The notes: a model not told the origin generated them from the sequence alone. A stretch of 64,000 nt of DNA from Owenia fusiformis (GCA_903813345.2 CAIIXF020000004.1:28027986-28091985), one strand, 5' to 3'. Shown: positions 34,164-46,394, counted from the stretch's first letter. A program made the numbers and translations.

Positions 34164-37100
34164 GTGTTGACATTTCTTACCATTTCATATGTATTTATTA
34201 CTTTGTGGTGTTATGATATTTCATTCATTTATTCATTTAATGTGCCTTGTTGATATTGAAGTACAGAAAATTTATCAAATTTGCGTTTTGGAGTATTGGA
34301 TTTTGGAGTATTTTTTAGCATAGAGGATTTCTTCGCTGTCTACACCATTGTAGCGTTTTACTCGTCCAAGTAACTGAAAATATCAAAGTGAAAAATAAAG
34401 AGGAGAGAAGTAATGATATTGATATTTTACAGGAAAGTGTGTGGAACAAAGGTCGTATGTTGAGGACAAAGTTGATCAAAGAAGAATGAGTTCTTTCATA
34501 ATGTTCATATATTATTATTAACTTTTAAGACTATGTGTATGTTATAATTTCAGGCACATCAACCACAGGGAGAGGCCAACACAGTCCCTTCAAAGTAACA
34601 TTGCCTACCTCAGCAAGACAATTGTAATTGTAATTCTCACATTTTTGATTGGTACCAAAGATATGAACTGCTTCATGCTCATCTGAAATATCCCTGCATA
34701 GTCCACTAAGATAGGATATGAATTCTATTGACTTCTAGTGATTGTCTAGTGACAAATGGTAGCAGGTACCTTGTACTTCTTCTATTCTTCCTTGAAATGT
34801 CCTCCTTCTTTGGCAGTATAGCTTTGATATCATGCAACATTGCCATCATATTTGTGTATGTCACCTGTCTGATTGCCATGCTCACATTGTGAGCATTCTT
34901 TATGATGTTACATTGCAGTCGTAGTCTGTGTCATTATGGTCTCACATGGTGTGGCAGCGGAATTTGTATGGTTTGGAGCCAGTAATTCTTACTGGCAGAT
35001 ACCTCCCTTTGAAAATAACACATTACTTTATAATTGATGTACTGATGCCATATCGTCTTGCTCGATTTCCATAATTAATTAAAAAGATATTTATTCTTTA
35101 AATTAAAAATCAAATTCATTGTAACACTTGACACTTTTAATAAGTGTATCAGTGTGAAAATATATAAATAGTAATGTGAGTCACATGGAAAATGAGAGAA
35201 AGAACAGAAAAATCTTTACTCAGTCAAATGAGAATAAATGTGGTTACAATTAATAAAATGTAAACAATACAATGTTGGTTGGTTTTTTCCAATGACATGT
35301 AAAAATCTATAACTTTTTTGGTTCATCTTTCTTGTACTTCTAACTCTTGAAATCGTCTTCTCGTTCGGAAACATGAGTGTATTCAACAAAGAATACCTTT
35401 TCCATGTGACATGTTGCGGGCACATCTTCCCATCTCTTGCCAATACTGGAGAATGATTCTTGGGTAGGTCCAGTGAATCACAACATCTATGCCATCAATA
35501 GAAACTCAAAGACCAAAAGCCACAATACATATTAGAATGGGCTGTCTTTTCTAGTAAAATTTGAAATGATTTGTTTTTTATTATTTTGTTTGGAAGTTGT
35601 ACTGGTATGTGTGTCCATTAGTCTATTTGCTATTGATTTGGAAGACTTGTTGTAAACAATGGGAATTGTGATGTAATGGAGAAGTTCCATTTTAAGTTGA
35701 GCCACATTGCATTTTATCATTGGCAAATATGATATATTTTTACATTTTGATAAATTTGATTTTACATCTTCCACCTTTACTTTTAGAATATCTACTGTGA
35801 GTTTATTCACCCTCTCAATTTCAATGTATCTTATCTAATACTAGCATGTGTTTCGTCAGAGATTGAGTATTGCTCAATCAGCAGCAGGGAAAGGTCGTCA
35901 ATTAAAGAATTTAAAGAAATCCCAAAACGGGAACAATGGGTCAAATGGTTTGCTTCTTGATTTTGAATGACCAGTTGTCAAAAAAGAACCAATGACAGCA
36001 CGTGACAAATGCCAAAACACTACTGTTGGAATGGGAACCAAATGCATGATATGTGTGTTGCTATGTGAATGAGGATGACAAGAGAGATGAACAATGTATT
36101 GTGAATAGCCATATCTGATAATTACCCTGAGAAGAGTATAGAGATGTGATGAAAAACCTGGCAGGTGAGTCCAATTATCTGGAAAAAGTGAATAAAACAT
36201 TGTGTTGATGTTGGGATTCACAAAAAAACGTTCACAAGAATTGTCAATATCAGTTGAAAAAGGTCTATGATTTCATTTTCTGGATCTCTTACTTCACGTG
36301 TTTCATGGATAATGTATAAGCGTCTCAAACATTTTCAGCTTTTAAAGCATGGGCTTCTTGCTTGGTTCATAATGTGTCTTGCTGATTGATTAGTGAAATT
36401 TTCTTTTTCAAACTTACTTTTTTCATTTGTTGTTTGTGATTTCTTTGTCTCGCTAATTATTGTCTTCATTTATTATTTTAGTGTTTGAGTTTATAATCCA
36501 TGGAAGTTTCCAGGCATTCAAGACTTCACCTGATGGATTGGGTGTCCTAGTGATGGAATGGGTTACAGTATTTGAAATGAAGTGCCTTGAAAGATGGAAT
36601 GCCTGTGTCTTATTGAAACAGACAAACTGTTGAATTCATTTACTATAAAGCATCCGTATAGCTAGTAGTATTCCAAAACAGTTATTAGAAATACAGTCAA
36701 ACTTCTACGAATAGAGCTAGATTATTTTTAAATCATTGAACTATTTATTATACATGGTACTGTACCTAGTGAAATATTAATATTTATAATCAAAATAAAT
36801 GACTGAAGCTAAATAAGTTTAGTCCTCAGCATCTTTTTATCTGCAGTGTAAGCCACATGATAATGAAATGTTGCCACTTACTTGCAGACTTCTACAGTCA
36901 GATGCTTCTATGTGGTTTTGAGCTTCATCTGAAAATAGTAGTGGTAAGTGCAATTATAATATGTGGATTAATAACATCTGTATTTATTAGAGTAGGGTCA
37001 GTCATGGTTCAGTACTATTTTCGGTTCTTGTCCCTCGGTTCAGTTCGATTCTTCAGTCATATACTTAACAAGGCAGGCCTCATAAATTGCAATTAATGCT

Positions 37101-37400
37101 AGAAATATGGCAAAGTGTAAAGGTGATTCACATTTATTTTGTATTATCAGGGAATATCATTCTTTTTTTCACCTTATGATTGATCAATATGGACTTGCGA
37201 TAACTGATAATGGTTGAATATCTATGAAAAATAACTATACATTGAACTGATGGAAAAATGAAGATCTGTCATTTATTCTCAGAACAGTCAAACGCTACAA
37301 AGACAAAAATGCTTATTGCTTGAACAACAAAACTGAAACTAGACTTTTCGGGAACACTAATTTTATATATAAGAAGTTATATAAATGTCCATATCACATG
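34164..37400. other. No supported gene over 3.2 kb
   Basis: Minus-strand open frames at 35216-35443, 35532-35810 (coiled-coil-like, LTVDILKVKVEDVKSNL) and 35898-36221 have no splice or family support. 34945-35000 shares about 55-60 bp with the start of the 44.0-44.5 kb frame (ggcagataCCTCCCT region). A TTAA-rich, low-complexity background fills the rest. Confidence 0.35.
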
Positions 37401-37504
37401 TATCATGCACACCTTTGTAACAATGTTAAACTGCTTAGATGTAGTAGACTAAGCCATATTGCTTCATCTTTTGAAAAGTTTAGCAAACAAATTGAAACAG
37501 ACAT

Positions 37505-37710
37505 ATAACCTGTTATGCTTCCATGCTTTTTGAGTAATTTGGAAGCATCCCCAGTGCTTGCTGTCACTCCTACAGTTTTGTCCCTGTTTTTAAGTTGTTT
37601 CATTGTAAAGGTTTTCTTAGTGCCTGCTTGGCCACATACAACTGTATTGTGCATATTTAAAGCCAAATCAACGGCCATTTCCTGAGTATGATCCATATTT
37701 GGATTAATTT
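37505..37710 (-). pseudogene. PIF1-like helicase fragment
   Basis: The minus strand reads HTQEMAVDLALNMHN, VVCGQAGTKKTFTMKQL and TVGVTASTGDASKLL. This is the Q/Walker A/Ia region of PIF1-family helicases (Q..A......N....G.AGTGKT, then TASTG.AA). The Walker A glycine before KT is replaced by lysine (GTKKT). No later helicase motifs follow, so this is an isolated exon or relic. It could derive from a host PIF1-like gene or from a Helitron-type helicase. Confidence 0.6.
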
Positions 37711-39230
37711 GCAGAATGACAATACTTGTAGCAGACGAATATTTGTAACTTCCGCTATTTCAATTTCATAATCATTTATAGATGTCAGGCAAAAAAGATT
37801 CATCAAGATTAATCAGTTGATTTCACATTAACAGACAAACCTGAAATCAAAAATCAAGTATATTTATATTTTTGAATTTCCAAACAGCATTTTTATAAAT
37901 AAGCTTTGCAATGGGCTATTTTGTAGTTTGACCATGGCCTTGTCTATCAGTAATGATTATTAAAAAGTATTATTGGAACTGTTATTAACTAACTGATTTT
38001 TGTTTTCCCTAATTTAGAAACTACTGCGTTCAAGTGACCCCTCATTTTTATTTTTTTGGGTAAAAACCAAGTCCTCACCATTTTGGGATGGCGTTAATGA
38101 AAGCATTGAATACTGTCTGAATATATCGGATGTATTGATGGACTCAAGTGCCTCATCATATAATGTTTACCTCCCAAATATTGATCATTCATTGAGATGA
38201 ACAATTCAAAATACAATTTTAAGTAAAAGTCGTTAATTACAACAAGGACCATATATATTCATTGATGTATCCTCATGATTAAAGCCAATATAATCATTAA
38301 AACAATACACTAAACACCAAATGACAATGATCAGTCTTGTTCGATTTGGGTCATCGTATGCAAAAATGGAAGATGTTTATCAAAACATACTTCCTTGGTG
38401 AATTTAATTCTCCCATGTTGTTTGTTCAAATTTTCATGAAACAATTGTTCATTATACTTCTATATGACCAAAAATGTGTTATCAACCCTAAAATTTGGGT
38501 GGAATTTGGGCATTTTCATGAGACTTCTCCAATAGTTTTCTTTAAACAAATTCACAATGATTGGGCTTCAAAAGCTCACAAAGGTATGTAAGGCCAATTT
38601 TAATGCCCACTTTAACATTTGCACCGAATACAGATTGAATTTCCTGTTTCACCATTTAAGACACATGTTGGCTAAGTTGGGTTTTAAATTTCTTACTTAT
38701 TCCTAAAATCTTGCCATGGGTACAGTGAGGTACAAGGTATAGTGATAGCTAGTATTATATAAAGCATAACATGCTTTAGGAATGAATGATTGTGCTTGAA
38801 TTTTCTAAAGGTGGAGTTCTGATGGTGGTATAAGTATGTTCTGTTCTGCGTGGGGTAAATATATGTGTGTTCGGTGCATGAAAATGTGCTGGAGTTACAT
38901 GTACCCGTTTTTGGACACTGGTGTGGATCCTGGTGTAAAACACCTTTTTCTTTTTGCACCTTTCTTAAAGGCAGAATCAGATCTATAGGGATTACAAAAT
39001 TATATGCAATATGTACAATTGAATTAATTGGTAAAAAAATGATTAAATTCTCCTAAATAATAGAAAATAACATTATTTTAAAAATCTTTAGTTTTCCTGA
39101 AATCTTGATGAAGTATAGTTTAACTATAAGTTAACAGGCTAAATTCTCATTGAGAATTACCTTTTGTTTTCAATGGAAGAGCATGAACAAGTGTATAGAG
39201 TGTTGTACGACTGAGGCAGTGCATTGTCAT
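37711..39230. other. No gene seen
   Basis: Only short open frames without splice or family support (for example 38337-38591 plus and 38693-38959 minus). Confidence 0.4.
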
Positions 39231-39239
39231 CTTTTTGAT

Positions 39240-40090
39240 TCATGTATCTGTGTCATGTGCTTCGTCTAAGCCAATAGATGACCATGCATTGCCTCCAAGA
39301 CTACATGTGAAACCACCTTTCTTTAAAGTATCAATAACTGAAGATGAGAAATCTTTTCTAAAGTCTAAAAGGTTTATAAAAAGAGGATAACAAATAGAAC
39401 AGAATAAACATGCGACAATCATTAAATACAAAAATTGCCCAAAGCTGAACTATAAGATTCTGAGAGCTTCTTTCCCTAATAAGCTTCAAAAACAATTCAT
39501 GAATTTCTGAAAAGGATGTTTTGATTTGATTAAGATAATTTGGATTAGGTTGAATATAAATCTGTAGAAAATTACAAAAATGCTTTCCCAAACCTGAAAG
39601 AGAAAATCCTTTTTTTACTGAAACAAGGTCCATTTAAAATACTATTGGCAGTACTGCCTTTATGAAAGATATTCACCAAATCAGATAATCCAGAGTCACT
39701 GTACAGTTTTATTAATGTGGAGCCATAATTTTTCAACAACAGCCAGTCACCAATATAAGGCAAAACCTAGTCTAATTTTGAACCATATTTATCTTTTAAA
39801 CCAATAATATAATCAAAAACCTTTCCATCACCTACAATAACTAAATGTTTTAATCGAATATTTATTCCAACTGAATTAGCCAAATCTTCAACAAAAACAT
39901 AATAAATTGTCAGAGTTATCAGAAGTTTCTTCAGAAATATTGTAATATAAAAAATCAGACTTCTCAACATCAGGAGAACCTTGATTAAAAAAATATGATT
40001 GATAGTAAGTAGATAGTCAATGTCTTTTCTGTGTCTGGCAAGTTTTTTTGATATAAGTTTTTGTTGAATAGAAGTAGATAGAAGTGACAC
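39240..40090 (-). pseudogene. DUF6589-type gene, broken
   Basis: In order on the minus strand: LKHLVIVGDGKVFDYI and LKDKYGSKLD, an in-frame TAG at 39767-39769, then VLPYIGDWLLLKNYGS and SGLSDLVNIFHKGSTANS. After a frame change come stretches to 39358, then FINLLDFRKDFSS and LKKGGFTCSLGG with AWSSIGLDEAHDT (39240-39330). The GD(W/F)HLLK(N), S(D/G)AGL..L and W(H)S(V/I)G(I)DEAHE motifs are those of the DUF6589 family found in many invertebrate genomes, often in multi-copy and suspected to be transposon-linked. It has at least one stop and one frame change. Histidine is lost in GDWLLLK. Confidence 0.6.
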
Positions 40091-40099
40091 TCATTGATT

Positions 40100-42760
40100 T
40101 TCTTTTGCTTGGCATATGCCAGATAATAGTCTGCAGTCTTTCACAGAGAAAAGTCACAGATCACTCTTATGAAATGATTAAGATGGTCATGTTATACTTA
40201 AGAAATGATTTTGTGTTTCTCAATGAAATAGAGCCATTTGATCCCAAATGTAATATAAAAAAGCGAGGAAATATATGCATTTTAAATCAACGACTTTGGT
40301 TAAAAATTAACCATTAACAGCTGATCATCACACATAATTTTCTTATTTTTATTTTCATAATTTCTAATTGAAATAATCTGTATGGTTGTTTTGATTTATA
40401 TAAGTTTTAAACAAAATGTTGGGGCAGCAATTAATAATAAGTCTTTGAGCCTATTTTAGACTTCTTGTGAACTGAACAAAAAAACTCTACTTTATTCATC
40501 TTCTCTCCACATAACTAAAACATCTGAAGGATTATTACAACAATTTAAACCAAATCTAACCAAAAATTAAGAACACAAATCAGACTCAGGAATAAGATGC
40601 TGAGCACAACTCAAATGGAAAAAGGCAAAGCAATTCGGACAAAAAACAAAAGCAATCCCAGATATAATGTGAAATAAATTGTAAAAGACCAATCTTCAGA
40701 AAGGTCACCTGCTACTTGGTGATTGTTCTTGTCACCTGCTACTTGGTGTTGTATTATGTTTTATGATGTTTGCTAGTGTTGTATTATGTTCTATGCCATT
40801 TGCTTGTATTGTACGGTGTTGAGTGTTATTCAATCGTGCTGAATTATTCTGATATATATATCTATATGAAATAAACCCAAATTTAATCCATTGGAGGCAC
40901 TTTGGAGGGGCCATTCTCTGCCATATCAAATTCATCATCTTGACCTCTTCTTCCAGTTACAAGTTCACCTTCTTGGTCCTCTAGAACTTCCATATTGTGA
41001 TTATGATCTCCTTTATTCCTGATCAAGTCCTACATGTATTTCCCTTGCCTATCATCATTGCAGGACTAAATTGCTTTTATTTTTTATTTCTGGTTCTTAT
41101 CTATGTTTGCTCTTATAATTTTGATAGCAGCCTCATCTACTGCTTCTTGCCACTTGGTAATCTTTTCATTTTATTCCAGCGAACAATGGAATGTATCACA
41201 TTAGTATTTCAAATCATTTTTATAGTAATAAATTGTAACTTGATTTTGTGTGGGTTTGGGATTTACAGTACCAACATGCAGTAGAATTTCCTAATATTGA
41301 AATGATATGGTCATTCTGTGAAACAATTGTATTTCCAAAATCTAACATTTTTCCCTGATCAAAATGATACCTTTGACAACTTCGATCAAATGATAATTTA
41401 TTGGATAATCCATATTTATTTCAAGTAAAATATAGAATGGAATGTATCTAGTGATAAAGTATTGTAGATCTAAAATGGTTAAACTGACTAAGATCTTCAA
41501 GGGTGAAGTTGTTGTCAGGCATCAGAGTGTTAAGTAGTTATTAGACTTCAAAGGGTTAATTTGTTATCCTGAAATAAAAACTCCCAAGTCCAGTTGCATC
41601 TTTAATAAAATTCTGAAATAATTAAACCCAAGTTTCATGCAATGAATTAGTAAACTGAATAAATAATAATAACTTCTATGTATTATCACGTGATGTGTGG
41701 GCAGGCATGTATATACCAATCATGGTTAGATTTTTTCAAAGCTGCCATTAACAAAATTTTGCCATAAATGTTTTCATTCCTTTCTTGAGTTTCATAAAAG
41801 TACACTTTTTGTGTCTTCCAATACCCAAGTACCTAAGCACAGATACTACATGGGCACAGCAATCAACAGTAGGTTGGCCAGTCTTGCACTGACCAGGTTT
41901 TAATTGGTTTCTCACCATTCCCGTATTGTATCAACAATGAACCTGAAGTGGATTTCAAGACTGATTATTAAGGATGCAGTACTGGGTCAGCGTAACTTAA
42001 GTTTCAGACATTAGATTTTGCTCATATTTTTTACAATGTATCACTATGATATTATCATCATCCAAGTGCAATATGAAGAGGATTGACTGTCTGGTTATTT
42101 CGATATAAAATTTTCTTTTACCCACCCAAAATGTTCCTTTTTACATGTAAATCTATCAGAAAGTAACATAATCTGCTAGCTACCCTAATATGAAAATCCT
42201 CCCATGTGGACATTTTATGAATATAATTTGTTACACAAGATTAAAGTTAACAATAAGTCTTTTATTGTCCTATTTTTTGTTACCATGCACCATTTTTTCA
42301 ACGGTGAGTACCGTTGCCATGGTAACTGAGTTATACCAAAACCTGGTCAGACCAACAGGCAGATGGAAACACCATTTCAAAACTGTGGTGATCAAAATAT
42401 GTCACCTATTGGGTGGTAACATGATAAATGATAAAGAAAAGTATTAAAGAAAACATCACAGATGCATAGCTGGGTGGGGATTATTTGGAACCCCCCCATG
42501 CTGGAATCTTTTCAAAATCATTAATTTATCTTTTTTAATTTTCTCATTATTTTTGTTTGACATATATTTTTGACTAAATGAAAAATTATGCTTTTTGGCC
42601 ATTTATTGGCTTTTTGTGTATTCAAGCCCCCTTTAGATAAATAGGGATCCTGACCCCCCCCCCCCCCCCTTAGTAACACATCAACATCAATTTGTAAAAT
42701 AAATCTTGGAATTTTTCATTTGCGGGTCACAGTTTCTTCACAAATATTGACTATGTTCAG
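40100..42760. other. No gene seen; repeat similar to 59.9 kb
   Basis: 40735-40860 contains gttgtattatgttctatg and gtgttgagtgttattcaatc, shared with 59885-59980. A short tandem copy of tcacctgctacttggtg lies at 40707-40748. A poly-C tract lies at 42654-42669. Hydrophobic frames (40997-41284) are judged to be AT-rich chance. Confidence 0.4.
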
Positions 42761-42768
42761 AAATATAA

Positions 42769-43121
42769 GAATTGGTGTTCACCAGACATAGGTGTTCAAT
42801 AGACAAAGGTATTCACTAGACACAGGTGTTCACATTAGAAAGGTGCTCACTAGAAACAGGTTTTATTGCACTGCAGACAGTGGATTATGTGCTAAGAATC
42901 GGTGTTCACCAAACACCAAAAAAGGTGTTCTTGAGACACAGGTGTTCACAACTACTAGACACATGTGTTCCCAAGAGAAAAGTGTTCACTAGATACAGGT
43001 TTTGCTGCACTGCAATAATTGATAATTTGCTAAGAATTGGTGTTCACTAGTTATAGGTGTTCACTAGATACAGGTGTTCTCTAGACACAGGTGTTCACTA
43101 GATACAGGTGTTCACTAAATA
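42769..43121. repeat. 18-bp minisatellite with higher-order structure
   Basis: Degenerate units of aggtgttcactagacac fill the stretch. A longer block (ggttttattgcactgcag...gctaagaatcggtgttca) occurs at 42860-42905 and again at 43000-43045, giving a higher-order repeat of about 140 bp. Confidence 0.85.
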
Positions 43122-43124
43122 GAG

Positions 43125-43990
43125 TAGTCCATATATATGAGAATACCATGACAGTGCCTGTGTTCTATATTATGAGTAGCCAAAATTAGTTATAAGACTT
43201 ATAATATAGATAGATGGTGCTGACTGGAACAAAATTAGCTATAGCGAGTTAATTAACAACAGCCTTAGCTGTGCTTGTATAAAAACCACCGGCTATATTT
43301 AGAGAAGTTTTTGCACAATTCTAGTTATAAGATCATCAATTATGACCATAGGAAGAAACAAAAATCATTTTATTAATTATACATTGCTCTCTTTATATGT
43401 TTTGAAAGCATTTGAAGCAGAACTATGGGACAATCTAAAAATGCGAAACTGACATTCTTGGGAGCTAGCTCTACTCGAACCGGAAGTAAAACCTGCGCAA
43501 ACAGAGGTGAAAATAGACCCGGTACTGCATCCTTAAGTCATCAAGATCAGATGCTCAAGCATTTTTGTGAGCTCAACTCTTGTTTTGCACTTGTTACAGG
43601 CCAGAGTAGGGACTTTGGATTGATTGGGTGAGCTCAACTCTTGTTTTGCACTTGTTACAGGCCCGAGTAGGGACTGTGGATTGATTGGGTTCCTGATTGG
43701 CAGTCCCCAAATGATCATGGACACTTAAGTGTTTAAAACATAACCGGCAATATGCGCACAGTCTGTTTTGTTCGCGCCATTCAGAGGAAATGTCGGTACG
43801 TCGGATTGTCTCACTTTATATAGGATTCTGGCTTGTTAGTGACTTCACAATCAAATTTCCACAAAACACAGACTGACATCGTTTTGTTCTACACTGCCTG
43901 TGTACTGTAAGTTTATTCGCATTTGCTTTGTGCATTGCCTTTTCAATGTGGTCATATACATTTTTAGAGGGTTTTAATTTTGAGGTACAT
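43125..43990. other. No gene seen; 61-bp tandem duplication
   Basis: 43567-43688 is a direct duplication of a 61-bp unit (gtgagctcaactcttgtttt...), nearly identical. 43740-43870 is less AT-rich with several CG dinucleotides and may be a 5' region, but nothing proves a promoter. Confidence 0.45.
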
Positions 43991-43998
43991 ACAAAAGG

Positions 43999-44505
43999 CT
44001 ATTTGCATGGGCAATGTAGGTGGATACACTCATTTTCCTCACAGAACACCTTCCTCCATTTTATATCATTGCAATCGCTGTTTGCACAGCCCATCGCATT
44101 GCAGTACGTGCTGGTGGATCCAAACTTGAGAGTTTTGGCAGATGCCACAGAAATGGGTCTTGCTGTCTGATGGTAAGACAACTTCGTTATGTTGATGGCT
44201 GCTTCCATCGCCATTACTGATACTTCTCTTATTGATACGTCGGCAATACGAATGGCATCTTCAGCTCTGGGTGTTGATTCAGACTCAGCGGCCCGTCTGG
44301 TTTCATAGGATCGCAGTTCAGCCTTGTCGATAGCATCAAAAAGACAGGTCAGCGTACCGGCAAGCCTTAGAGTCTTGCCAGAATTCTTGGCATTGAAAGT
44401 GTTAAGAGTTTCATGCATAGATGAATACTGCTGGTGTGGCAGTGGAATTTGTAGTTCTTTCTGGCAGATACCTCCCTCTTGAAATAAAACATAACTTAAT
44501 AATTG
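43999..44505 (-). CDS. Uninterrupted exon-like frame, possibly DUF3987-like
   Basis: The longest clean non-repeat frame of the window. After an acceptor-like ttttatttcaag (about 44485) it reads GGICQKELQIPLPHQQYSS, NTFNAKNSGKTLRLAGTLTC, LFDAIDKAE and ends in a Cys/His tail (CANSDCN, CEENECIHLHCPCK). The GK..RLA..L.(C)L..A pattern followed by helices resembles the C-terminal helical part of DUF3987/primase-helicase-associated proteins. The Cys/His tail could bind zinc. Both links are tentative. Codon content looks protein-like. Confidence 0.4.
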   Translation of the reverse strand, partial: QLLSYVLFQEGGICQKELQIPLPHQQYSSMHETLNTFNAKNSGKTLRLAGTLTCLFDAIDKAELRSYETRRAAESESTPRAEDAIRIADVSIREVSVMAMEAAINITKLSYHQTARPISVASAKTLKFGSTSTYCNAMGCANSDCNDIKWRKVFCEENECIHLHCPCK

Positions 44506-44529
44506 GAATTTATTAATCAATGCATATCA

Positions 44530-44775
44530 TATCTGTTTTGCGGTGATGATATACTTGTTGAAACCCTACTTGGTAGCAGAACTGATATGCTGATTAACTG
44601 CAACCAAAACATTTGGGAGCAGTATGGAAATTTGTTGTTTTGTTCTGTTTGTTCTAAAATTGACATTATGTTATGTTAACTAAAATTGATAGAAACAATT
44701 CAATGTTTAACATGAACCTGCTTATAAACTGCTATCAGCCTTGTTATAGGTCTTTTGATTTTAAATCATACATAC
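44530..44775 (+). repeat. Segmental duplicate of 50,090-50,338
   Basis: About 245 bp match 50,090-50,338 closely (shared blocks include cagaactgatat, gaaacaattcaatgtttaac and ctgctatcagccttgttat). In both copies a plus-strand frame reads GDDI(L/F)VETLLG(S/G)RTDM and NQ(N/T)IWEQ, so the frame is kept between copies. In the other copy it follows ankyrin repeats. Confidence 0.85.
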
Positions 44776-44777
44776 AG

Positions 44778-44932
44778 AATATCACATCATTTTGAGTGAT
44801 ATCATTTTTATCGCCGAGTTGATATCAAATATCAACACGAGTGAGCGAAGCGAATGAGTGTTGATATTTGATATCTACTATACGAGGCTATAAAATGATA
44901 TCACGAGAAATTATGTGATATTGGGTTTATCC
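44778..44932. mobile_element. Foldback element with GAGCGAAGCGA centre
   Basis: Arms of about 65-70 bp (atatcac...gttgatatcaaatatcaac) flank a short centre gagtgagcgaagcgaatgag. It resembles, in design and part of the sequence, the foldback at 49446-49586. Non-coding. Confidence 0.75.
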
Positions 44933-45164
44933 CATGATTACAATCACCTTGTGATGTTCTGATCCAATTTCCAGGACATTGGCAGACAATATAAACTAGA
45001 AATTAGAATATCTGTACATGATCTAGTTCGTCATAAATACCATTTTTAATCATTATTTAGCAGCCTTCTAATCAAATTATATACACAATCGTAATTCAAT
45101 ACACCAATGAAACTTAAATAAATAAACGGACCTATTTTCTCAAAAGAGATGATTCAAGTATTGA

Positions 45165-45305
45165 TGTTATAGCCTCTAGATACTACAGTTTGAGTGTGAA
45201 GCATGAACATGTATGATTATCCTGACACTGCTGAGATAACACTAGTGACTACTGACTACATCATATGTCTTGAAATGTGATTTGATGGAAATACTGTAAC
45301 AGTTA
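45165..45305. repeat. Third, partial copy of the 48-kb intronic repeat unit
   Basis: tatagcctctagatactacagtttgagtgtgaagcatgaacatg and the following blocks match the units at 48178-48320 and 48474-48590. The exon part of the unit is absent here. Confidence 0.85.
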
Positions 45306-45578
45306 GGCCTTTTTGTGGATATTTTGGTAGTGTGGCTAATGAAAGACCTCTGTATACCTTGTGGATTATGTGACACACGTTAAATGTGTTTGCACCAAAG
45401 ATTCAACAGAACATTCAATTATATTTATTACACAACAAACGATATATTGTGGCGTCTGTAGGCCCAAAATTGTGTACAACAAATAGCAAAATGTCCTTGC
45501 AATAAACTTGAATAGAACCAATGTTCGTTGTTGTTGTTGTTGTTATTATTATTCACTGTAAGTCTATACATATAAACA

Positions 45579-45851
45579 TCAATTGTGGAATTGGATTGAA
45601 GTCACACAAAGTTCACTGTACTCAGGCTGAAGCCAAGCGATGACTGCAACACTGGAATGTCTAGTTGGTACTGGAGCAGATTGATCATTAGATTCTTCGT
45701 CTGTAGTGGTAATGCAAACACGAGTGCAAATAACAAACATCAAACAAAGGAGTACAAACGATATGCTGCCCACAATCAAAGCGATGAAAAGAACATCCAG
45801 TTCCATACAAGGACCAGTATCTTGTCTCGTGCAGGTAGCCTCCTCCGGCTA
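45579..45851 (-). CDS. Terminal exon of a single-pass membrane protein
   Basis: From a possible acceptor (gacttag at 45852-45858) the minus strand reads PEEATCTRQDTGPCMELDV, a hydrophobic stretch LFIALIVGSISFVLLCLMFV (a transmembrane helix), ICTRVCITTTDEESND and a cytoplasmic-like tail to a stop at 45579. Cysteines just outside the membrane and a Thr/Glu-rich inner tail fit a type I receptor-like protein. The acceptor lacks a good pyrimidine tract, so the exon start is uncertain. It probably pairs with the phase-0 mini-exons at 48.0-48.7 kb. Confidence 0.5.
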
Positions 45852-46300
45852 AGTCTAGTGAATCGTCTTCTCCCTCAGGTAGCCTCCTCCGGCTAAGTCC
45901 AGTGGATCCTCTTCTCCCTCAGGTAGCCTCCTCCGGCTAAGTCCAATGAATACTCTTCTCCCTCAGGTAACCTCCTCCGGCTAAGTCCAATAGATCCTCT
46001 TCTCCCTCAGGTAGCCTCCTCCGGCTAAGTCCAATGGATCACCTTCCTCAGGAAGTCCGTTCGACAAAGTCAACTGGAACGTGTTCTCCCTCAGGTAGCC
46101 TCTTCCGGCTAAGTCCAATGGAACGTCTTCTCCCTCAGGTAACCTCTTCCGGCTTAGTCCAATGGATCCTCTTCTCCCTCAGGTAGCCTCCTCCGGCTAA
46201 GTCCAATGGATCACCTTCCTCAGGAAGTCCGTTCGACAAAGTCGCTAAAATAAAGACCCAGCCTCAGTGAGTCCGTTCGACAAAGTCAACTGGAACGTCT
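45832..46300. repeat. 44-bp minisatellite, about 9 copies
   Basis: Units starting caggtagcctcctccggcta lie at 45832, 45876, 45920, 45964 and 46008, exactly 44 bp apart, and continue in a more variable form to about 46300, where a related cctcaggaagtccgttcgac unit is mixed in. The first unit overlaps the 5' end of the membrane exon. Confidence 0.95.
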
Positions 46301-46394
46301 TCAGTGAGGAAGTTTCACAATAAATTATCTAAGTCAAACTTCAAATAGAACAAAGTCGAAGAATATTTCAAAGTGTGAGTAAGAAATATTCTAA

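Noticed and set aside
35532-36221. Minus-strand frames with coiled-coil-like text
   Set aside because: No splice signals, relatives or motif. Composition follows the AT-rich background.
40997-41284. Hydrophobic 95-codon frame as a membrane protein
   Set aside because: T-rich sequence gives Phe/Leu/Ile-rich text by chance. No splice sites, start context or relative was found.
44020-44220. 66- and 80-codon plus-strand frames at 43.9-44.2 kb
   Set aside because: They are antisense to the longer clean minus-strand frame, which has better composition.
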